This document shows positions 40,094-52,062 of a DNA stretch of 64,000 nucleotides, piece by piece (within the stretch, counting starts at the first letter, position 1; each line of letters begins with the position of its first letter). The translations under genes were made by a program, and so were the position numbers. The stretch comes from Entonaema liquescens. Its lineage: Eukaryota; Ascomycota; Sordariomycetes; Xylariales; Xylariaceae. The DNA is taken from the NCBI GenBank assembly GCA_902805475.1, contig CADCSX010000005.1:817501-881500 (forward strand), read 5' to 3'. The notes beneath the pieces were generated by a model. That model ran no database searches. It was not told the origin of the DNA and saw only the letters and a list, made by a program, of their open reading frames with translations.

Positions 40094-41595
40094 GTCTTGA
40101 AAGATTATACCATAGAAGCGGTGCTGTGGTACGCGTAAAATCCGGACTTCAACATAATCTAAGCATCTTCCTGTTCCTGAAGGATTCAGCTTGTTAGGAA
40201 AACCTCGCCTGTTATCTGATATCTGTCAGCTTAGATATCGGTATTGACACCGACTACATTATTCCATTCATCCGAAGGAGAACCTTCTCCCGAACTGTTC
40301 TATTATGCCTAGATACTCATGAACAGGATACGGCAACGATGATTGGAGAATGGGAGCTTGTAGCATCGGTCTGGCCACTCAAAACTACATGTAGATGATG
40401 ACTATCGGACCTCCGGTGTGTTATCGTGCAGAATCAAGCCTGATGTGCTGAGCCAAATTTATCATGCACGCCGATTGCCTAACAGAGCTGTATCATTCAG
40501 GTCTAAGTGATACAGCCACAGCTTGGTACTGGTATTATTCTGCTGGTGCAGCATGCAAGCAACCCAGTATTTTCTCTACCTAGAATAATTGCAACCCGTT
40601 AGCCTGGTTCCTTTCGATGCCTTAGAACGGGCCGACGAGTAGATCAACGTGCATAGAAGCCACGCGATCAGCTACGCTGAATTTACTCCTGGCCATCAGG
40701 TCCAATCTAACGAGTCACAAAATCGCTTCCTGGCTATTAAGAATGACTCGTGGCCATAGATCTCCTAACCCACTATCTTTGGTTGCCCAGCCCAGGCTTC
40801 TTGTCATTGGTTTCTTTACGATCGGGATCACTAAAACTTGATCTCGTTGATATTCGTTATTCTCAATGCGTAGAGACTCATTGTCTATCTTTGCATAAAA
40901 TATCATATATTAGTTGACCTTACATTGTATCATCACGCTTATATAATCGATTGTAATAACTCGGCACTCAAAATGTTACCTCGAGATCTATAAGGGATCC
41001 TTTCCAAGGGGTATAACTCTATCGGCAGTCAGCCAAGAGATACACTGGGTAAACATCCGCAACTTAATCGGACTAAATATGTATCCTGACGACATGATTC
41101 GCTCGTGATCCTACGGTACTAGAGAGTGCTATAGACTTGTCAAATTCCAGTCATATCTCCTTCGATCGTTAGTAATCGTGCTGATGCGCAGGGTTAGGTA
41201 TTACGCAGAGTTAATCTAACCTCGTATCGGCGTTCTAGATGGCCACGCCCTCCCATCTTTGGCCTCGCCACCTTTATGCCCGTCTCGGACTCGGATCAAG
41301 GGAAACCCCAGTTAGGGCCAAATGCTTGCCCAGAAGTTGATTGAACGCTTCCTATTTCCGCGAGTCCTACCCTAACACCCCCCTTTTCTTGCCCAGTGCC
41401 GAATTCCGCATCTCGTCTTATCATAGCCCACGCAGAAGAAAAATAAAATAAAATAAAATGCTGACGGAACTTAAGCATAAGCTGAGAAGATGGTCTCGTG
41501 TAACCTCCAAGACAAAGAGAGAAAAAAGCCAGACCGCACCTCCACACCCCGACTACGTATGCTTCGCCAAGCTAAGATCCTTCCCGTGGGGCTGA

Positions 41596-41611
41596 AACCA
41601 GCGCGCTGGTT
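41596..41611. other. Perfect 16-bp palindrome
   Basis: AACCAGCGCGCTGGTT is fully self-complementary, and another ACCAG follows a few bases later. It could be a dimeric protein-binding site; nothing adjacent identifies the protein. Confidence 0.4.
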
Positions 41612-42297
41612 AAAAACCAGTCGTAGGGCTGACGACAGCGCAAGGTCCACCAATAGCAACCGCTGCTTCACAGATGTGATTACCAACAGCGGCATCGGTT
41701 GGGCTCCGGAGAGAGGCGTTGTTTATTTTGGACAGCAAGGTCTAATTTCTTGGGCCGGTAAGCGAGGCCAACAACGTAGCAAACAAACAAACGACGGCAA
41801 GGATTACTGCAGTAGTAAGGGTCCCTTGCTAGAGCCGTTAGATGCTTAGGGAGGCGAGGCGTAAATGTGATGAACGCTATGTTGGACATCTGAACATACG
41901 GCCGCTTTGCTCCGTAGCTCCGACATCAGCTCGGAATAGGCGAAATCCATCCGCGCAATGGAAGAAAGACGATCCGAAGCGCTATGCGATGGCAACCTCT
42001 GGAGTGACTAATGTGGGAACTACGTGAACTTTCCAACAGGTATAGCATGTGATAGCTTGAAACAACTTCAGGCACTTTGAGCTGCTCATTTACATAGAAT
42101 ACAGGCCATCCGGAATATTCTATTCTGCCTTTGCAAACTAGATCTTATTATAGTATACGATCCAAGACTTGCACAAACAGGCAAATTTTGCCTATTTCTC
42201 CTATATCCCAGCGCAACGAGTAAATACAATTATTGACGATATACAAAGGTATTCACAAAAACCACAATATCAAACGAGGCCCTCAGATTTGACCGTT

Positions 42298-44203
42298 TCA
42301 GCTAGACTCGATATACATCGAACTTCGCGATGAAGGTTAGCACATTCCCCTCCACAAGTCCAAACTTCACAAGACTTACCCCGTATAAGTTGTAGGCGGC
42401 ACCGTCACAAACCCCTCCGTATTCTCCCAATCTTCATTCCCAGCCGCGTTCCCCGTAGTCGGTATGCCCATGGCGTCACACGCATCAAGGTGGTCCTGCG
42501 GAATCGTGTAGTTGCGGAGCTTATCCGGGGCCTCGATGAGCGTGATGCTTAGCCCCATCTCGACGTGCCACTCGACGTGGCAGTGGAACAGGAATACCCC
42601 GGGGTTGTCGGCCTTGATGCGGAACACCGCGTACGACTTGGGGTTCACGGCAACTGTGTCCCGCCGCGGCGGCACGTCGTTGATGGTGGCATTCTCGCTC
42701 CAGTTTCCCGTCTGGCTTGAGGGACGCGCGAGGACCTGGAACTGGTGCCCGTGAAGGTGGAATGGGTGGATAGCGTCGTTGTTGTTGTTTACGACGATCT
42801 CTAGGATTTCGCCGTACTCGACTACGAACGCGCCGACGGGGCCATACGCAGCAGTCTCTGTGTTGTTTTCCCCTAAGGAGGCTGCCGTGTATAGGGCGGG
42901 TACTTTCTGCGCGATATAAGTCAAGTTGTTGAAGCAAGCTCTAGGGTAGCTGTTGACGTCGTAGCAGTAGTCAAAGCTCAGCACTATCTGCTTGTCTACT
43001 GGCTCATAGACGGACTCATTGTCATGAGGCTGGAAAGTGGTGTCATCGAAAGGCTCGAATGCTTGGACGGTCAGTGTGCCGCTCGTGTCCTTGTCCGAAT
43101 CTGTGACAAGCATCCCCGTTACATTGAACAGATACAGGAGTGGTCTCGGCGGGTCCTTATCCGCAAAGTCTTGATTGACGTCTAAAGCAACTAGGTACGG
43201 ATAGTTCTGATCGGCATCTTCAGGGACGGTTATTAGAGCGTCGAACCGTTGTGCGGCAGAGATTCTCAGTTGCTGCGCGGACTGCCTTTGCACATACGAT
43301 GCATCAATCGCGATAACATCCATATCCAGGAGTCAAACTGAATAAAGGTAGAAAACATTGCGGACCAGTTAATTATTCGGAAACGGTAAGTCTTTCCAGC
43401 CTTAACAGAAATATGGCTATCACCTCCGTCATTAACAAGTGTGCTATTTGGGAGCGGTGGTGCAAATTGTGTATTGTTTGGGTTAATCATCGTCTCCATC
43501 AGTGTCGGCGTCTGGTCCCGATACCTGGATTAATAACATGTGAGCACCCTGAACAAGCCCTTTACCAATGTATACGCTCAAGCTCACCAGTCAGAAAGAG
43601 TAAGGATAACTTCTTCGTCGTAATCATCTTTATAAGGATCATCTGGATCGTGAATGATGAGCGGCCCGCGAAAGCCATCGGGATACTGTCCCATACTATG
43701 GGAATGATCTATTATGTTGTCATCAATCAAAGGGGTGACTTAGCTGTCGTACACTGATAGGCATACTTACACCAATATGTACCAGGGGCATCTGCCTATG
43801 CAAGCCGCCTATTAGTATGATATTATCCCCTTTTAATGGCATACGATTCATCAGCCCTGCTTACATAGAAACGATATTTGACAGCATGATCTGGAGGCAG
43901 GGGACACTGGTTCGTACCGACGGCGCCGTCCATCGAATTCGAACTTATCTGGTTGATGCCATGGAAATGAAGGCCAGTAGTTTGATTTCCCAATTTGTTA
44001 TTCAGGTTTATACTGACGAAATCACCAACATCCGCTTCGATCGTCGGACAAGGCCAGGCGTCATTTATCCCTATGATTGGTCTCCCAAATCCATCCGGGC
44101 TGGCGAATACCCAGGTCACATTCCAGTCGTATTCTACCGTCTTCGCCAACGTCCCTGAGACCTGGGTTAACACGATGAGTAAGGGAAGGTATTCCCTATG
44201 CAT
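42298..44203 (-). CDS. Secreted multicopper oxidase, Abr1/Fet3-like (laccase family), one frame break
   Basis: Copper oxidase that oxidises phenols or Fe(II) with reduction of O2. Exons: 44203-43865, 43795-43771 (25 nt), 43708-43588, 43524-42380 and 42322-42298. A hydrophobic N-terminus of about 20 residues looks like a signal peptide. Copper ligands: HFHG (H79, H81), WYHSH (H123, H125), HPFHLHGH and HCHVEWH followed by EMG. There is no C-terminal membrane segment, so the product is probably secreted rather than a Fet3-type anchored ferroxidase. At 43327-43329 one base is missing between the serine of FDS and the following DMDV segment; without repair the frame changes. Counting that base, the protein is 551 residues. 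The last intron is optional, since reading through adds a stop at once after TYTG. Aspergillus fumigatus Abr1, a melanin-cluster oxidase, is the closest kind I recall. The position 4.8 kb from the melanin PKS supports a role in DHN polymerisation. Confidence 0.8.
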
Positions 44204-45088
44204 CGCATTTACTGAGGAACTCTATGTTGGCAGGCTGTGAGTCTTCAAACTACTGAGCTGGGATTGTAAATATGAGCAAGAATTTAAGGCAGTGAAGGTC
44301 GAAACTCTTGAAGATCAAATGTGTCGGATACGGGCCCCCATCGCCTCTTTTAATGCTAACTTGACGGCGATATCTAGCAATGGGATCTTGATCCATAAAG
44401 ACGCTCAGGCCCCCTGAGGAAATGTGTAAGGATCCATCAAGTATACTAGCTGCGATCCAACGTCCGAATAGTCCATACTTGCGAACTCAAGGGAGTGATA
44501 CTGACGTAGACGTCTGTGTATTAGGCGGGTTGTAAAATTGAATATCCTTTCATGATGGTGGACGGGCTGACGTATTAACGCTGGAGTATAGATATGCGGC
44601 GGCTCAGGAGCACCGTTGTCAACCCGGAAGTCCGTTATATTGATTATCGGCCGTTAGAATTGTCGCCATTTAGATCTATATGTAGTACACAGAAGAAATA
44701 GATTTTGACATTTGACACTACCTACGCTCGGATCTCTAGGGCGGGAAGGCTAAAGGGCCGAAGCTGTTAGGTTTGGTAGGCTTACGAGCAGCTTGTTTCA
44801 GAAGCCACACTTTGGGTCAACTGATATAGTGAGATAACCCAAAAGCTATGAAGGTTAAAGTCCACGAACACCCCATGGTGGATATATGGTCCGTATTTTG
44901 AAGGAGGCGAGTTTCAATAAAGGTTATATATTTAATATAGTCTTGAGAAGCAATTAGATGGAACAAAATACGTGCGCGGTAACTTAGTATTTTCTAATTA
45001 TAGATTTGATTCTTTTATAATTCTTAGATTCGCTTCAGGTTTCAATCTCACATTGTCTGGTCGAAATAGAAATGCTATTAGGATATTA
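44204..45088. other. Intergenic region, oxidase promoter side
   Basis: About 0.9 kb between the start of the oxidase gene and the 3' end of the HET gene. It probably carries the oxidase promoter and the HET 3' untranslated region. I see no further gene. Confidence 0.6.
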
Positions 45089-47098
45089 CTATTCGATTTC
45101 CAGAGCTCGCTCTTCTATATTATCGAATCGGTCTTTGAACGATTCCTGATTGATAAAGACACCTAGGCGATAATATCGGGTATTACGACCGTTTTTAAAT
45201 AAAACAAGTCCTCCTATTATCTCGTTGTCTACATAAGTTTGCAGCAAGCACACAGTTATGACCTTGGTCGACCCTTGAGTTGTGAAGGCCCTGTATCCAG
45301 ATGCACAATCTGCCTTAAAGTCGATCAAGGAGATTATTGAACGACTTGTTAATCTCACCCGCGACCCGTTTTCTTGGTCTGATAGGTCTATGGTGCCGTC
45401 AAGAACGGGGCCCCGAACGACAATAGACCCCCCTAGAACCCGACCAAAGCGGCCACCATCTGCAAATTCCAGATTTTCACTAACAAACGTCATAGTAGAA
45501 CTCCCATTCTGAATATGTCGCGAATGATTCCATACGTATCTTGTTGATCGCGGTATTGATGCCCAGGACCAAGAAGGTGCGAGGTAAGAATCCTTAGCGG
45601 GAAAGTGTTCATCGTCAATATCGGGATAGGAATCGCGAACTGCCAGCCATAACAGATCAATATGAAGCTGACTTTTCCGGAGTCCACACAAATATTCATT
45701 GTCCGCCGCGTGTGGGAGCTTTTGGTGTGATAAATACTGTTGTGCAATGGCTGCGAATGCTGGTAGTTTATCTACGGCAAACGACAGTCGGAGGCCCATG
45801 AAACCCCCAACAATACCTGCCCATGATAATACACTGGACTCCGGCCTCTTGCCAGTCAAAAGATATCCATACGATCTCTTGAGACTGTAGGTATTTGACG
45901 AATCTGTCCCTTGGATCCATCTACTAGCATAGCACTCAAAAAACAATTGTGTCTTAGTGAAAATCAATAACCTTGGTGGCACAAGGCGCTCTTGATATGT
46001 CCATGCTCGATTAAAGAGATGACAGGGACCGCGATATGGGAATGTTGTGTCGAACTCTTGACTGCCAGTCAAAAATTTCGCGTCGTCATCAAGTAGAGAG
46101 CAATAGACAGCGAATTCTGTACCCCTGAAAATGACATCGAACAGGTAAAGCCTTGATGTCTGTACATGGCGTTCACTGAAGAAACCTCCGGTACAATCAA
46201 TAGAAAAGGTAGAACCCAGGGTAACGTATGCATTGGAATAATAGTTGAACATACGTGTGGACTCGATTTCCCAATCAGCTGTATCTTTTTGGATAATGCA
46301 CACCGAGTCAATCCATATATACTCAAGGCCTAACCTGCGAGTATATAGGATGGCATCCCTAAATAATCGAGGGATAATTGCCCAAGGAATTCCCTTTTTT
46401 GACTGCATATCAACATTACTGATTGTTGTGAGGCATTGTGGCTCCTGTTTGCCCCAACAGTGGCTTAGGGCAGCATAATGAGTACCTAGTGGTAAGCTTG
46501 CAGTATCCCGAATTAGGCGGACACCATCAACGCTGGGTTCTTTCGGAATATGTATCAACCTTGTTGGAGGAGACTGGTTAGTTGACTGGAAGATGGCACA
46601 TTCATGATGTCGGATGCACTCCTCAATGTGATTACTAGCCCAAGCCAACGTCTCTTCCGACCATGGGTCAGGGGATGGATGTTGTCCAAGTGAGTACACT
46701 TGCCCTATCGGCGTAACGTGGTCACTTTCGCTCTTACACGATAGGTAGATGTCGCCTAAAGTCAGGTCGGACGGCGAGAGGGAAATAGACGAAGGATCAA
46801 GCCATGACAAGTGAGAGTTGAATTTTCGTGCTAGTGCTAGAAGCACAGCACAACAGAAATTACCACTAAAAGCGGACTGTTCAAGAGAGATTGTTGAGAT
46901 ATCCCTCGTAACATTCAGCCGGCCATGCGGTCGCGTGATGTGATCCCACTGTCCATCCCAATAGCAAGTTGCACAACGCTCTGCAGGATCTTTGATTCCG
47001 TTTGCCCGCCAATTATCTGGAAGGTTAAAAGGTTCCAGCTCCGGAATAGTTGATCTAGCAACAAGCCTGTTGATTAACTCTTCAATTATCTCATCCAT
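45089..47098 (-). CDS. HET-domain protein (heterokaryon-incompatibility family)
   Basis: Single-exon frame of 669 residues from ATG 47098. The HET domain lies at about residues 207-370. It begins YAALSHCWG (about 209-216), continues with a stretch ending in a LEYIWIDSVCIIQKD core (about 258-272) and the WEIES...MFNYYSNAYVTLG segment, all hallmarks of the family, and a TYQERL motif follows. The N-terminal 200 residues contain cysteine pairs (C42, C45) and a short hydrophobic stretch. The C-terminal part shows no domain I recognise. HET proteins can trigger cell death on non-self recognition or act in other immune-like responses; which applies here cannot be told. The gene lies between the melanin-linked oxidase and the Pol III gene, and HET genes are often variable between strains. 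Confidence 0.9.
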   Translation of the reverse strand: MDEIIEELINRLVARSTIPELEPFNLPDNWRANGIKDPAERCATCYWDGQWDHITRPHGRLNVTRDISTISLEQSAFSGNFCCAVLLALARKFNSHLSWLDPSSISLSPSDLTLGDIYLSCKSESDHVTPIGQVYSLGQHPSPDPWSEETLAWASNHIEECIRHHECAIFQSTNQSPPTRLIHIPKEPSVDGVRLIRDTASLPLGTHYAALSHCWGKQEPQCLTTISNVDMQSKKGIPWAIIPRLFRDAILYTRRLGLEYIWIDSVCIIQKDTADWEIESTRMFNYYSNAYVTLGSTFSIDCTGGFFSERHVQTSRLYLFDVIFRGTEFAVYCSLLDDDAKFLTGSQEFDTTFPYRGPCHLFNRAWTYQERLVPPRLLIFTKTQLFFECYASRWIQGTDSSNTYSLKRSYGYLLTGKRPESSVLSWAGIVGGFMGLRLSFAVDKLPAFAAIAQQYLSHQKLPHAADNEYLCGLRKSQLHIDLLWLAVRDSYPDIDDEHFPAKDSYLAPSWSWASIPRSTRYVWNHSRHIQNGSSTMTFVSENLEFADGGRFGRVLGGSIVVRGPVLDGTIDLSDQENGSRVRLTSRSIISLIDFKADCASGYRAFTTQGSTKVITVCLLQTYVDNEIIGGLVLFKNGRNTRYYRLGVFINQESFKDRFDNIEERALEIE

Positions 47099-47542
47099 GA
47101 CGTCTGTAGAAGGTGACCATGTCTACCTATGTATCTGGAGGAAGGTTGCCAGGTGACCTCTCATACGAAATATCAGAGTAGAAATGCCAGCGAGGTGTTG
47201 TAGGATGCTTATACCTGAGAGCCTGACTGTTGAGGATGAGGGGTATTGGCGTGCTATAAGCCTCATTCACTAACGTCAAAGCTCGGGAGGGCAAACCATG
47301 TAGCGTGGTAGGCAGATTCCTACTTCTACTAGTTATAGAAAATAAAGCAAGGTAGAATTAAGTACTACTTATCTTGGTTCATTTTTGATAGGTTTGTATA
47401 CTCGTAAGTGTACATTACTGGTATTATGTACTAACGTCCTAATCATAGCCGATGCAAAATCTTACAAGTTATTATCAAGCCTAACCGATAATGCATATCG
47501 CCCAAGTAGATAAGGCTTCAATCTCCCCTTGTGAGAAATATG
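47099..47542. other. Intergenic region between HET gene and Pol III gene
   Basis: About 0.44 kb containing the HET promoter and the 3' end of the Pol III subunit transcript. Both genes are on the minus strand. No gene seen. Confidence 0.6.
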
Positions 47543-50500
47543 TTATATCTTAGTCCGCTTCTTCCCTTTGCGATACAATTCCTGCTCCTCTGTCCAAGCG
47601 TCTTCGAAAACAGTCGGTAACTGCTTGAAATGCTCATCCCTATGGCCCAGATATCGCACCATTTGGAACGCACCCGTGCCAACCGACATGGTCTGCCCCA
47701 TGATGATCTTCTCGCTCACACCCTCGATACGGTCTGCTTTCATCCCAGCCGCGGCGTCGAACAGGTGGTCTGCCGTCTTCTCGAACGACGCGAGTTGCAA
47801 TACGCTGTCTCGCATCTTGGATAGGCCGAATCGGGTGATGCCGAGAATCTCGCCCTTGTACGTCATGACGTCGGCTAGCAGCTCCATGTGTCGCGGATCG
47901 ATGTCCATATCGCCCATGACGCTCGTGATTTCAGCGGCGATTGTGGTTCGTGCCGCTTCGATACCCAAAACGTCGCGACATTCCAGAACACTGTTCGTAC
48001 GGACCTTGGTACCGATAACACCTTCCGTGTTTATGCACTGTCGGAGCCCATAACCCTCAACTAGCACAGTATAATAGTTGATTTTATTGTCTTTCTTGTC
48101 CTCTTCGGTCTGGATGATTGCACGAGTAGCATCTGGGTATCCAGAGATTGGAACAGATGGCAACACACGCTTAAGGTGACTCACTCGGACTAGTAAGTCC
48201 GCTGCCGCTTCTGCGATCGCAGCCTTACTTTTGGGTGCTCGTCGAGCTAAGGAATCCGCATCGGGGGGTCTCACTGTTACCTCAATAGTTGCGTCTTGTT
48301 CGAATACTTGGATATCCGCTTCCTGTATTTTCAGCTTCTTTTGTTTAGCAATGGCCCTCTTGATGTCTTCAAGGCCAATACCAAGATGCATTCCTTCCAG
48401 AATCTCCGTGTTAATGTGAAGGGTAATAAATGCTCTATGCGGTCCCCATTCATCATCAGCGTATCGAAGAATATCTTCGATATACGTCTTCTCAATTCTC
48501 GCCCTGACAAGGTGTGCTACCTCAATTTGTCTATTATTTTGTAGGGGGCAGGTGATAACCGGCGTACTGATCAACTTCGAAGCGTTGATAATTTCCTTGA
48601 TACGCGGCACACCTTGCGTGATACTCATTCCGGCGACACCAGCAAAATGGAAAGTCTTCAGAGTCATCTGTGTTCCTGGCTCGCCGATTGATTGAGCACC
48701 CACGGCCCCAACCGCATGACCCGGTTCGACACGTGCCTTCGAATATTTCTCTAGGCATAGCGTAATAAATTTCCTAACCGTGCGTTCGGAAACTTTTGCA
48801 ACCCTCTCCGACGCGAGTCTTGGAACTGCCAAAACTGCCCCCTTCTCTTTTCTGTTTATTGTTGCCAAAGGACCAGTAGGTTTGCTGAGCATGGGTTCAA
48901 GCCCTGAAGCAGCCCGGAAGTTAGACAACTTCTTTGCCAATCCCTCCATATGTCCATACACAGTGTCGAGAAACTTTCGAGCACTTTCGTGCTCATCAAT
49001 AGCATAGTCGCTATCATCCCTGTATTCAAGGGGCTCTCCGTGTAGCAATCCTCGTCTCCGGTAGCGCTCGCGTTCCTGTTTGAGGATAGAGTCGCAAAGC
49101 TCTAAAATCTCGAAAGGCAATAATGCCTTGTCGGAATTTTTCCAAGTAAGATTTTCGGCATGAGACCAAGTTCGAGCGAAATTAACCGGCACAGCTTTAC
49201 CTTCCATGTCAACGGGATCTAGCTTGTCCGCACCGAATTGGAACTGTACCACACCCCCGCCCGAGGTTCTGACGGTATCATCATATTGCGTTGAGAGATC
49301 TTCTAGCGACTTCATTAAACGACGTGACATATATCCTGTCTCTGCAGTTTTGACGGCCGTATCAACTAGACCTTCTCTTCCGGAAATAGCGTGAAACAAG
49401 AACTCAGTTGGGACCAGGCCGGTGTAAAAGCTGTTTCGAACGAACCCCTTTGCCGGGGCTTGGCGAGTGTTCTTATGGAAGTGTGGGAGGGTTCGATCTT
49501 GAAAACCATCAGCCACACGTTTCCCTCCAATAATTTGCTGCCCGACGACAGCAACCATCTGAGCGACGTTGATAACAGAGCCTTTCGAGCCGGAAGAAGC
49601 CATAATCCAAGGCGCGTTGTTTTTACTGAGAGTCTTAATACAGTAATCCCCCGCGGCTTGTCGAACCTTGCTGAGGGTACCGGAAATCTTGTTTTCCAGT
49701 GTTTCTTCCATAGTACAACCCGCAGCTTTAGGTAGTTTATTCGCATTGAACTGCTCGATAAAGGTGTCTGATTGCCGATATGCATCCTCTACAAGCGCTT
49801 GCTTCTGTTCAGTAAGAGATGCCGTAGGATAAACATCGCCGATACCGATTGAGAAGCCACGATTCGTCAACACTCGTGCGCAAAGCTTGGCTAACCGGTT
49901 CATAGTTGCTACGGCTGCGTCTGGGCCAAAATCTCTGAGAATAACATAGAAGATAGACTCCTTCTTGCCTGCTCCCACTGTCGACTTGTCCATCCTACCA
50001 CACATAACTTCTGAGTTCCTCACAACTAACCAACCATCGTTTCGGCACATGTCCGGCGCTAAGGGCTTTTGACCAGGTTGAGGCGGTTCCGGATCGGAGA
50101 ACTCTTTACACTTGGCGTCAAGGTTTACTTTAACTGGTGAAGCCTTGTTGGGCCGCATAAGCATACTGAAAACCTGCTTTCCGGTCCAAAGTCGCTTAGG
50201 AGCGAAGATAGCTGGAGGCGGTAAGTCGAGATGAGTAATACCATCCATCATTTGCATAACAATGTAGGTAAAAGTCCTACGATCGAAGAAATTATCTTTG
50301 CTACTAAGCAGATATGCAGCTGTAATGAAATCCTGTGTTGCTGCAATAATAGGCTCCCCGTTCTTCGGCGTTGCCAGGTTGTGCTTGACACCCATAAGTT
50401 CCATAGCTTCAGCACGAGCTTCTTCTGTCTGGGGAACATGGAGATTCATCTCATCGCCATCAAAATCGGCATTATAAGGCCCACATACACATTCATTGAG

Positions 50501-52062
50501 GCGAAAGGTCCTCCATGGTCGAACTTTGGCGAAATGGCTCATAATACTGAGTTTGTGAAGCGACGGTTGTCGATTGAACAGGACAATGTCATTGTCCTCA
50601 AGGTGGCGCTCAACTATGTCTCCTTCACGAAGATCTCGAGCAGCTACCTCCTTGTCTGCGAACCTCAGGGACACTTTGAATGACTGGTCACCATCTTGTT
50701 TCAGGATAGCCTGGGCTCCTGGCCATATATAAGGGCCGTTTAGTACGCATTGCTTTAGTTTATTGATGTTCGCCCGGTTGACTCTTTCGGGATACGTAAG
50801 ATTCTTGGCTACTAGTTCGGGTACAGCAACTTGATTGATGGCCAGGTTTGGATCAGGCGAGATGACAGTTCGACCAGAGAAATCGACACGCTTTCCGGAT
50901 AGATTACCGCGGAATCGACCCTGCTTGCCCTTTAAGCGTTGGCATACACCTCTTGTCGTTTTCATACCGCTACTCTGTAAACCAGGAACATCACTGTTTA
51001 CATATACTGCAATTTGCAATTGCATATATTCCCATTGCTCCATGATAGTCTGAAGAGCAGTGCCCTTTTCTAGCGCGGCACGAATAAGACCACATGCCCA
51101 TACTATGTCTCCAAGACGGGTTGTCAGGTCGTCCTCATTACTAGCACCCTCCTGGGCCACGGACGGCCTAATACACACGGGCGGGGCAGGGAGATACTGC
51201 CATAGGAACATTTCGGGTCGTCCCTCTGAAGGGTCAAGACCGAGTAATTCGCAATCGGTAGGGCTAATCTGTTTAAACAGATTCAGAACCCTGAGAGGGT
51301 TCAAGTCTTCGAAAGCTTTCCTCAAATGCTTGTCAAGATCGTGGACATGCTTTTTGGCTTCCAGAAAAGAATTATCAAACTCGATCTTGCTTGGCGGGGG
51401 TTGCTTCTTTTGTGAGGTCGATTTATTGTATGCAACGAACTTGTCATGAACAATTTTGAGAGCTCCAACTTTTCTAATCTGACCATTCACTGCGCCACAG
51501 TAGGGGCAATTCTTCGTTTTTCTACATTGCGTGTTGATCTTCTTGCATATAGCACTTCGTCGCATGTTGTCGATAAAAGGCCGTCTCAACTCTTTGAGAA
51601 ACATTCGCCGTTCTGGCTCCGTTAATAATACTCGCGAGCAATCTTTACATATATTCTGCAAGATCGTTATCGTGAACTTGATATAGCCGATATGAAAGGC
51701 GGGTAGGGGCAATCGAATATGGCCAAAATGACCTGTGCAGTCCTGTAGACGAAGACCACATGTTGAGCATATGCCTGTTTTACTCGACGTTCCCTGGAAG
51801 CACTCGTATTAGTAACGATACTTAGCAAATTCATGATAATGATAGTAACGTACCAGGCGTTTGTCAAGTATACCATTTTGCGTTGGTTCCCTCCCCTGTC
51901 AATATCATACATAGTCCGATCAGAAACTTCGATAACAGCTTGATTGACGATGTCTTGGTTGGACTGAATACCGAACTTGATCTGCTTGAACTTCTTGGGC
52001 AGCTTATCGACAACCTGGTGCTTGACCGGCGCGACCGAGGTGGTAACCGTAGCGGTAGCCAT
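47543..52062 (-). CDS. RPC1: RNA polymerase III largest subunit (RPC160/Rpc1), one frame break
   Basis: Catalytic largest subunit of Pol III, which transcribes tRNA, 5S rRNA and U6 genes in the nucleus. Two exons, 52062-51854 and 51793-47543, are separated by a 60-nt intron with a TACTAAT branch site. The start MATATVTTSVAP is followed by VVDKLPK and an IKFGIQSNQDIVNQA clamp segment. The zinc-binding site CSTCG...CTGHFGH lies near residues 79-95, and CKDC...CRKTKNCPYC near 119-169. The catalytic NADFDGDEM motif is at about 511-519, and the trigger-loop/bridge region with GEPGTQMTLKTFHFAGVA lies further on. Length with the correction is 1486 residues (yeast about 1460). In exon 1 four G (minus strand; 51893-51896) occur where five are needed: past this point the literal frame gives GGNQRKM, while one more base gives REPTQNG and the expected junction to exon 2. 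An essential single-copy gene is unlikely to be broken, so I take this as a sequence error. Confidence 0.93.

Larger units (their letters stand above)
37579..42297. other. Intergenic region between PKS and multicopper oxidase
   Basis: No complete gene recognised. It holds the upstream part of the PKS promoter, a possible decayed coding fragment at 38691-38910, a 7-mer minisatellite at 39182-39244, a CCCTTT repeat at 40059-40093 and a perfect 16-bp palindrome at 41596-41611. A GC-richer patch around 41500-42030 carries an open frame of 119 codons on the + strand (41490-41849) that I cannot assign. Confidence 0.55.
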
